Assembly: GCA_003996215.1 (NCBI GenBank)
Contig: QJPP01004069.1
Location: forward strand, 124,001 to 188,000
Length of the DNA: 64,000 nt
Reading direction: 5' to 3'
Source of the DNA: Jaltomata sinuosa
Taxonomy: Eukaryota; Streptophyta; Magnoliopsida; Solanales; Solanaceae
This document shows positions 56,950 to 64,000 of this stretch, piece after piece. Within the stretch, counting starts at the first letter, position 1, and every line of letters begins with the position of its first letter. The notes beneath the pieces are model-generated. The model was not told the origin of the DNA, ran no database searches, and was given only the letters and a program-made list of their open reading frames with translations. A program made the position numbers and the translations under genes.

Positions 56950-57518
56950 TTTATTTAGGTTCTAACTAAAATTTGAACTATTTTAACTAACTTTGTGTGA
57001 CTAACTATTCGAATATTATAATAGTTAGTAAATTTTGATTGATATTTGCTTATATATTTATTTATCGCAAATATATTGTTATTACATCTCATAGCATATT
57101 CCGCCACATGGCATTCGATTTTATTTATATTTTCGGAAAGTTCACGATCCCGTGGCCTCTCGCTATAAAGAACACTTTCTAAAGAATATGATAGTTTACG
57201 GGTACGTCATGCGTCCAATGACTATCATATTTTCAACCCAAGTTGTCCACTTGGGACTCGATCTATTTCAAAATAAACTCACTCTAGACACCTAGGGTAG
57301 AGCGAAATCCAAACCCAATTTTAGGCATTGGCCTAGGACGACCCGATACCTTAGGGCTATTGATCCCATTTAGAAAGACCACATTGCTTCTATTGACCAC
57401 GAGTCAATTACAGGCTATCATCCATACTTGTTTAAATTTGAAGGAGTATATGCCATTTGAATTAATTCATTATCGTCCGGGAGGGGGCGAATCTTACTTA
57501 ATTTATTTGTTTTGTAGG

Positions 57519-58698
57519 ATGACCTTACCGTGTCACGCTAGAAGATTCCGAATGGTAACAAAACCGGATGACTCCTAAAGGTTTGGTGGGAATGCATGAG
57601 CAAGGCCGATAAGAAGTCGTCCGAGAGAATATTGGATACTTACCCTCTCTTATAAATATGAAGGCGTGGCCCGAAATGATTCAAGTTTTGATCACATTTT
57701 GGGATGAAAAAAATATGGTTTTTCGATTTGGGAGTGTGGAGTTGACCCCAACCATCGAGGAAATAGTTGTAAGTTACGAAAGTGTGGGTATGTGTGATAA
57801 AAGGAGAAGGTCACCGGATAAAGACATCCTCTTTCCAAAACAATGGGACTGACAACAAATTAAGAAAGCATTTTTGATCAAAGATGATAGTTGGCTTGGG
57901 AGGATTGATGGGAAAAACATAACCCTTCGGAAGTTATACTATAGGTTTGGACGCGACAATGCTTTCAAGAAGTTCGGCCACGAGTTTGAATCCAAAAAAG
58001 AGTGGAAAATTTGAAGAGCCTTTGCATTTATTGTATGCCTTCTCGAAACCATGGTATTTTCTCAAGGGCCAAAAGATACTATCCATCCGAGTGTAGTCAT
58101 GGTCACACACTCCATATTCTATGGGATCAAGTATAGGACGTCCATCAAATTTCATACACTAGCTCCCATGATACTTGCGTATATTTATCAAGCTTTGGGT
58201 AGATGCCAAGAAGGTGGACGATTCTTTCAAGGGTGCAACTTAATTCTACAATGGTGGATGATCAAGCATCTACTCAAATGTTCTTACAATGAGGAATTGT
58301 ACCATTTGATGAGGTTGGACAATTTTGCATCCCATGGTATGTGGCTCATTATAAATAAATACAAGCGAAGACCCAACTAAGGATTCTGGTTCACTCAGTT
58401 TCGTGGCTTAAGGGATGACAACATTCAATGGGTAATCAGAGATCTCCATCCGGAAAAATACATCACTCGAGGTGAGACACTGCCTTTCTTGGTTCTTATA
58501 GGCCTTAGGGGAACCCGTCCTTATGTCCCTGCTAGAGTTCGTAGGCAATTTGGTTTAAAGCAAGAAATGCCCCAAGTAGGAGAAATGGCTAAGTTCATAA
58601 CCGATCACAAGGATAATGTGGTGGCGTTCAAGGAAATGGCTCGTAGAGAGTGGAAGCAAAAGAAGGTTGAGGAGCCTAAGGTCGAAGACAGGCAAGAA
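57519..58698 (+). pseudogene. Second D ORF1 copy, truncated
   Basis: Starts at ATG 57519 (MTLPCHARRFRMVTKPDDS) and parallels 40007-41190: FWDEKNMVFRFGSVELTPTI, HPSVVMVTHSIFYGIKYRTS, GRFFQGCNLILQWWMIKHLL, GLRGTRPYVPARVRRQFGLK. It shares with the first copy the TGA after the P-K-(E/Q)-W-D motif (57850 and 40339) and the stop region CTCTTATAAATATGAAG. It also has its own lesions (one-base deletion near 57576, TAA at 58378). It is cut at 58698, where KVEDRQEP runs into LTR tail sequence; the Glu/Lys-rich tail and everything downstream are gone. Confidence 0.82.
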
Positions 58699-59104
58699 CC
58701 CTTCTTAAGACGTTAACTAAACCCTTACCCATTTTCTCTAGATTTTAAAGATTTATTTCTGTTTTTTAAGTCTTTGAAATTGTTTTAAAGTTTTCTTAAT
58801 TTCTTCATAAAAATTAAGTGGCGACCCTAAACGGACGTTCTTAAGTGCCTTAAAATCCTTCTTAAGACGTTAACTGAACCCTTACCCATTTTCTCTAGAT
58901 TTTAAAGATTTATTTATGTTTTTTAAGTCTTTAAAATTGTTTTAAAGTTTTCTTAAATTTCTTCATAAAAATTAAGTGGTGACTCTGTTTTGTTTTAGAA
59001 TTATTTTGGAATTTGCTTTAAAGTTTTGAAATAATTTCTAAGTGTCAAAAACCATTTTTTATTTCCTTATTTTAAATAAACAATTTCCGAAAAGGGATAA
59101 AACA
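58699..59104 (+). repeat. D LTR tail with internal tandem duplication
   Basis: 58699-58825 corresponds to 39168-39297 (CCCTTCTTAAGACGTTAACxx ... AAATTAAGTGGCGAC). 58826-59104 restarts upstream (CTAAACGGACGTTCTTAAGT) and runs to the LTR end GGGATAAAACA. So about 150 bp is tandemly repeated. The join to ORF1 uses the shared bases GAACC(C). The last base, 59104, abuts host integrase at GTACC. Confidence 0.85.
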
Positions 59105-59975
59105 GTACCAATGACCAGCAAAATCAATCACACAAGCTCAAAGCATATCCTGCATAACCTGAATAGTCCACTCTGACTGACTATCCATTTGTGGGTGAAA
59201 AGCCTTACTCATCTCGAGTACCCGACTCTCACTGCTTAGAACGCCAAAAGTGAGATGTAAACTGAGTACCTATCAGAAATTATGGATATGGGCACAACAT
59301 GCAACCGAACTATATCTCGAATGTAGATATTCATCAACTTCTCCACTCTGTAGGCCACCCTCACTGGAACGAAATGAGCGGATTTGATCAAACTATCCAC
59401 AATCATCCAGATGGAATCAAACTTCCCCAATGTCTGAGGCAACCCAACCACGAAGTTCATAGTGATACACTCCTACTTCCACTCAGGTATAGGCATCATC
59501 TGATTCAGACCACCTGGTGTTTGGTTTTCATACTTCACTTGTGACAAGTAAAGTAATTAGCCACAAACTCCACAACGTCCTTTTTTCATCCTACACCACC
59601 AATAATGCTTCTTCAAGTCATGATACATCTTGGTTGCCCCTAGATGAATAGAATACCTCAAACTATGAGCCTCTTCCATGATCAATCTGGTCAAGTCACC
59701 AACTCTAAGAATACAAATATGACCCTTGATCCTCAAAACACCCTCCGTATCAAGAATCACTTTCTTAACTTCACAACTCAACACCTTATCCCGAACCATA
59801 GACAACTTCCCATTCTCAAATTACCTACCTTTAATCTGATCCAATAACAAAAACTGTGCCTCAACACAAGCAAACACCCTACCAGGCTCAGAAATATCTA
59901 TTCTAACGAATCTATTGGCCAAACAATGAACATCCATAGCCAAAGGTCACTCTTCGGCCACCAACATAGCAATAC
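59105..59975 (-). pseudogene. Family B integrase, first part (host of D)
   Basis: From 59975 on the minus strand: linker (EVKKVILDTEGVLRIKGHIC), zinc-binding region at 59560-59690 (HSLRYSIHLGATKMYHDLKK, both His kept), core (MNFVVGLPQTLGKFDSIWMI at 59400-59460; VPISIISDRYSV with the second Asp kept). A frameshift follows near 59240, then ACVIDFAGHW to 59105, where the D LTR end interrupts. The next codons are at 34140 on the plus strand. The catalytic Glu region is degraded (near 59180). Confidence 0.88.
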
Positions 59976-60450
59976 TACCCATATACCATTTTCCTACTCA
60001 AGGCATCTGCCACAACTTTAGCCTTGCCTGGATGATAGAGAATAGTCATGTCATAGTCCTTTAACAACTCCAACCACCTGCACTGTCTCAAATTCAAATC
60101 CTTCTGGTTGAAGATACACTGAAGGCTACAATGATCGATGTACACCTTGGAATAAACTCCATACAAATAATGCCACCACAACTTTAAAATAACCACTACC
60201 GCAACCAACTCCAAATTATGAGTTGGGTAGTGCTTCTCATGGGTCTTCAATTGCTGTGAAGCATAAACTATCACCTTCCCATTCTGTAGCATAACACCAC
60301 CAAGTCCAACTCTCAAAGCAGCATAATACATAGTAAAACCCTCACCTTCCACAAGTAAGGTAAAAAAAAGAGCTGAAGTTAACAAGGCTTTGAGCTTTTG
60401 AAAGCTCTCCTCTCACTCGTCGGACCACTGAAAATTAACATTCTTCTAGG
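59976..60450 (-). pseudogene. Family B RNase H
   Basis: Open part 59975-60385: FTMYYAALRVGLGGVMLQNG, where the first catalytic Asp is Ala (codon near 60320); PTHNLELVAVVVILKLWWHY; VYIDHCSLQCIFNQKDLNLR; YHPGKAKVVADALSRKMVYG. Only three of four acidic residues remain. Confidence 0.85.
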
Positions 60451-61240
60451 TCAACTTGGTCAAAGGAGCTGTAGTAGAAGACAAGCCCTACACAAATCGT
60501 CTATAATAACCGGACAACCCCAACAAAACTCCTAATCTTAGTAGGTGAAGTAGACCTAGTCTAATATCAAACCACCTCAATCTTGGATGGATCGACCATA
60601 ATACAATCCTTGGACATAACATGCCACAAAAAATGCCACAGAACAAAGACAAAACTCACACCTGGAGAACTAGCATAAAACTTTTAATCCCTCATTCTTT
60701 GGAGTACAATCCTCTAATACTTCACATGAGCTGCCTCATTCATGGAATACACCAAGATGTCATCAATAAATACAACTACAAAGGAATCAAGTTACGGTCG
60801 GAACACCTCATTTATTAACTCAATAAATGCCGTCGAGGCATTAGTAATTCCAAAGGACATCACCAAGAACTCATAATGACCATATCGGGTCTTGAAAGTT
60901 GTCTTAGGGATATCCGAAGCCCTAATCCTCAACTTATGATAACCCCACTAAAGTCAATCTTTGAAAACACCAAAGAACCCTAAATTTGATCATATAAATC
61001 ATCAATATGCGGTAGAGGATAAATATTCTTGATAGTCACCTTGTTCAACTACCCATAGTCGATTCGCATACGTATAGACCCATCTTCACAAACAACACTG
61101 GAGCACCCAAAGGATAAACACTATGTCTAATAAAACCCTTACGCAATAGATCCTGAAGCTGGTCCTTGAATTCCTTTAACTCTGTCAGGGCCATCCTATA
61201 TGGAGGGACAGAAATAGGCTTGGTGCCTAAGTCCAAATCA
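60451..61240 (-). pseudogene. Family B reverse transcriptase
   Basis: N-terminal: TKPISVPPYRMALTELKEFK, DLLRKGFIRHSVYPLGAPVL (61060-61236). The palm, with frameshifts, contains the intact catalytic box VVVFIDDILVYS near 60740-60785 and a connection segment with GYYRRFV-like residues near 60490-60510. Stops and frameshifts occur at about 61070, 60950 and 60640. Confidence 0.83.
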
Positions 61241-61842
61241 ATAGCAAAATCAATACCCCTATCAGAGGAACACCTGAAATATCAGTAGGGAAGATATCCT
61301 GAAACTCTCTCACCACCCTCATAGACTCAAAAGGAGAAGAGTCAGCACTAGCGTCACACATATAAACCAACTATGAAAGACACCCCTTATCAACCATCTG
61401 CTGAACCCAAAGAAAAGAAATATCACTCTTAGGGTGTGAACCTTGAGTACCCTTCTACTCCAACCTCAGCACACCCAGGATAACTAAAGTAACAGTCTTA
61501 ACTCAACAATCCACAATAGCATGATATGGAGAGAGCCAATCCGTACCCAAAATAACATAAAAATCTACCATATAAAGGATGATTAAGTCTACCCAGGTAT
61601 CATACCCCAATATAGTCACATCATAGGATAGGTACACCCGATGCACCACTAAAGAATCACCTACTGGGGTAGCAATATAAATAGTCATAGCAAGGGACTC
61701 AGAAACCACACCAATACCCAAAGAAAATATACATACACATATAAGTAAATAGAACCAGTGACAAATAATATAGAAGCAGGCCGATCAAGAACTAGGACTA
61801 TACCTGTAATAACTTTATCAAAGGCCTCTACCTTGGGTCTAC
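61241..61842 (-). pseudogene. Family B protease and linker
   Basis: The protease core at 61735-61790 reads ASILFVTGSIYLYVYVYF; the catalytic Asp of the D(T/S)GS box is Val (codon at 61760-61762), so it is dead. Second block: MVDFYVILGTDWLSPYHAIV (61505-61565). Between them is the SLAMTIYIATPVGDSLVVHR segment typical of the flap region. Confidence 0.83.
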
Positions 61843-63369
61843 CTAGGAAAGAATAACAATGCCCATGCCAGCCTCTACGCTTAGTAACTCCACAACCACC
61901 ACTATGAGCCATCTAGGCTCCACCCCTCGTGTCCTGAGAACCATATCTATAACTTTATGTACCTCTTTTAACCAGTGGCACCGGTGCCTGGTAGTTCTGC
62001 ATTTGATGACCCTACTGTGGATGACCCTACCCTCACCTGGGCACTCTTTAATGAAATTACCAAGCTCTCCACACTCAAAGCACCCCACTACCCAAAGCAG
62101 GCTGGTAGGAAGATCCAGATGAGCCTGATTGTCAACTACAACAAGAAAACCCAGAATAGGAACCTCTAGACATCTGTCCCAATCTCTTACCACTCTGACC
62201 ACTATACCCAAACAAACCCATCCATAGTCTGTAATGTTTCCTACATCGATCTTCTCTGCTGATAATGCTGACCTCTACCTAAGAAACTTCTGCCTCAAGA
62301 TGATGACCCACTAAAACCACCATAGTTATGAGCCCTCTTACCATTACCTCCATAAGCATCATAATTAATGCCCTCAATATTCCTGGCATGGTCCACTATA
62401 TGCTGAAAAGTATGCCTAGTAGTCACTAACTGTGTTGTAGCCAAATAAAGTGGGGTAATCAATCCCTTTAAATATTTCCTAATCCGCTCATCCTCTGATG
62501 GAATACTCATTAAGGCATGCCTAGATAGGGCATATAATCTTGTTTCGTACTCGGTAACCATCATGGTACCTTTCTCTAAGCCATCAAAACTTCCTTTAGA
62601 CTATCTCTCAAGCTACAAGGCACGTAATTCCAAAGGAAAGCCTTAAAAAATTATGCCCAAGACATATGAGACAAACATCTTCATCTTCACCCAAGATAAG
62701 ATCTCCACCACTGCTTTGCTGCTCCAACCATCTAAAAAGTAGTATAATCTACACCATGAGACTCTACCAACCCAAGGTTATGCAACCTCTCCTAACAATT
62801 GATCAAGAACTCATATGTATCCTCCCTAAGTGCCCCATTGAACTTGGGAGGCCCCAATCTAACAAATCTTTTAAATATCTTCTATTGCTCGACTGTCATC
62901 ACCGGCCTAGCCACAATTTATGAAGCAACAAGTCTAACTTGTAAGGCATAACTATGGGGAGCCACAATAACTGATTGTGCTCTAGGAGTTTGAAAACCCT
63001 GAACTAGCACCCTCTCTAGAGGATGAACCCTTTCTCTATTCTGTGATCATCATTAGTGATAGGCAAAACCCTCATATGAGTCATACCTTCCAAGAGACTC
63101 AGAATCCAAACCATAGTATCCTACAACACTAGGGTGGCTACCACACTCTGTGGAACCTGAGCTGGCCTCGCATACTCTGGCTGATAAGCATCATCCTCAA
63201 ACTCGATCTTTAGCTCAGGAGATATTGCCCTGACACATCCTCTAACTAGTGTTCTACCGCATGATCTACCTCTACCATGGCCTTGACCGTTGCCCTGACC
63301 CTGAACTGGAGCTCCAGTAATGGGTGCAGGAACACAATTATTAGTAGCAATTGACCTCATTCTCACCAT
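61843..63369 (-). pseudogene. Family B gag
   Basis: Start ATG at 63369 (MVRMRSIATNN), then Gly/Arg-rich GQGNGQGHGRGRSCGRTLVR. Capsid blocks lie at 62560-62960 in shifted frames, and 62295-62564 is open: MVTEYETRLYALSRHALMSI, DERIRKYLKGL, HARNIEGINYDAYGGNGKRA. The zinc knuckle at 62041-62082 reads CFECGELGNFIKEC; the metal-binding His is Asn. Several frameshifts. Confidence 0.85.
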
Positions 63370-63558
63370 TTGTGAGAGAAAAAAACACAAGTTTAAAATT
63401 CAGGGAGTGAACAAGTCGCACAATATGTGATCAAATAGTAGAATCTCCCTAAGATTATCCTATAGCCTTCAAAGATACGTACGAACATCATTGTACTAAT
63501 CTGTGAGATTCTACTAGATACTTGCTCTTGTACTCATGAGACTGGTGAACCTAGCTCT

Positions 63559-63570
63559 CTGATACCAACT
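63559..63570 (-). other. Primer-binding site of family B, tRNA-Met type
   Basis: The minus strand reads TTGGTATCAGAG next to the LTR end GATCATGACA at 63571. It fixes the start of the B element that runs to 59105. Confidence 0.85.
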
Positions 63571-63648
63571 TGTCATGATCTAAAAATAAAGGGTTGTCGT
63601 GGCACCTACCCAAACCCATCCACGGTAGGTCAGCCAAACTCAACCAAG
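63571..63648 (-). repeat. Family B LTR tail
   Basis: On the minus strand it ends CACGACAACCCTTTATTTTT then AGATCATGACA at 63571. It matches the ends of the B LTRs at 13239 (minus) and 9781 (plus). Only about 78 bp remain before gag-like sequence resumes, so the rest of this LTR is missing. Confidence 0.8.
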
Positions 63649-64000
63649 CAGGCTGTGCTCTAGGAGTCTGAAAACCCTAAATTGGCACCCTCTCTGGAAG
63701 CTGAACCCCATCTCCATTCTGTGATCCATCAGGAGTGACTGGAAAAACCCCTATCTAAGCCATACCATCTAAGAAACTCAGAATCCAAACTATTGTATCC
63801 TGCAATACTAGGGTGGCTAACAAACCTAGTGAAACCTGAGTTAGTCCCACATCCTATGGTTGATAAGCATCATTCTCAAAATTAATCTCTAGCTCAGGAG
63901 ATGCTGCCCTGATACGTCCTCTAACTGGTGCTCCACTGCATGCTCTACCTCTACCATAGCCTCAACCCCTACCCCAACACTGAACTAGAGCACTAGCAAC
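63649..64000 (-). pseudogene. Second copy of family B gag 5' part
   Basis: Parallels 62970-63320: the acidic stretch around LEINFENDAYQP (63865-63890) and the Arg/Gly-rich start region to the right. It diverges from the neighbouring copy by many single changes, so the duplication is not recent. It continues beyond the window. Confidence 0.75.

Larger units (their letters stand above)
31814..59104 (+). mobile_element. Family D Ogre/Tat-like tandem locus (5' LTR half inverted)
   Basis: Components in order: LTR (34139-31814 inverted, then 37228-39415), primer site, ORF1, extra ORF, gag, protease, stump of pol, repeat-rich 3' region, polypurine tract (52375-52389), complete LTR (52390-56927), primer site, second ORF1 copy (to 58698), partly duplicated LTR tail (58699-59104). 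The segment 34140-37228 within these limits is not D but belongs to families A and B. Both outer edges abut the same host integrase codon region. tRNA-Arg priming, an ORF upstream of gag, a G-patch-like protease tail and long LTRs are Ogre/Tat traits (established knowledge); the assignment is inference. Confidence 0.88.
62976..64000 (-). repeat. 678-bp tandem duplication (gag 5' end, leader, LTR tail)
   Basis: TGTGCTCTAGGAGT occurs at 62976 and 63654, and GATAAGCATCAT at 63183 and 63862: a constant offset of 678-679 bp. One unit contains gag 5' part, leader, primer site and about 80 bp of LTR tail. The second unit begins at about 63649 and runs out of the window. Confidence 0.82.

Noticed and set aside
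1..64000. Search for tRNA, rRNA or ordinary host genes
   Set aside because: No tRNA A/B box pair with cloverleaf, no rRNA-like stretch, and no exon-intron structure with a cellular protein family was recognised by eye on either strand.

Overview
The window is plant nuclear DNA made almost entirely of nested, decayed Ty3/gypsy LTR retrotransposons. I found no host gene, rRNA, tRNA or CRISPR array. The plant assignment rests on tRNA-Met-type primer sites (TGGTATCAGAGC), chromodomain-like integrase tails, 2-4.5 kb LTRs and an Ogre/Tat-type element with a tRNA-Arg-type primer site. A solanaceous plant fits the sequence styles I recognise, but that is inference. Nearly every reading frame carries stops or frameshifts.

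Four working families are used below. A: LTR about 2.06 kb (LTRs at 7043-9102 and 27192-29249). B: LTR about 2.46 kb starting TGTAACAACC or TGTAATGATCC (11441-13238, 13239-15696, 34422-34631, tail at 63571). C: LTR about 2.17 kb, one full-length copy at 16091-25632. D: Ogre/Tat-like, LTR about 4.5 kb, occupying 31814-34139 plus 37228-59104.

Layout. 1-5095: two minus-strand pol fragments separated by LTR-like DNA. 5096-7042: minus-strand remnant of a gene with the 'putative plant transposon protein' domain. 7043-9102: family A LTR. 9103-13238: gutted plus-strand B element. 13239-16090 and 25633-25712: 3' end of a minus-strand B element, split by family C element 16091-25632 with target duplication CCAAT. 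25713-27191: LTR-like DNA with tandem repeats. 27192-31813 and, inverted, 37227-34632: one family A element. 31814-59104: the D locus. 59105-63570: minus-strand B element hosting D, with its IN continuing at 34140. 63571-64000: start of a 678-bp tandem duplication.

Two structural events stand out. First, 31814-37228 is inverted: flipping it makes the family A pol gene colinear again at one end and rebuilds an intact D LTR at the other. Second, D is a tandem array (LTR, body, LTR, truncated ORF1-only body, LTR tail) whose two outer ends both abut the same target site in the host B integrase gene. It therefore arose from one insertion followed by LTR recombination and deletion. The D body lacks RT, RNase H and the integrase core. 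It keeps ORF1, an extra reading frame with two CX2HX5HX4C knuckles, Gag, protease with a G-patch-like tail, and a 4.4-kb 3' region packed with tandem repeats and a repeated possible stem-loop module.
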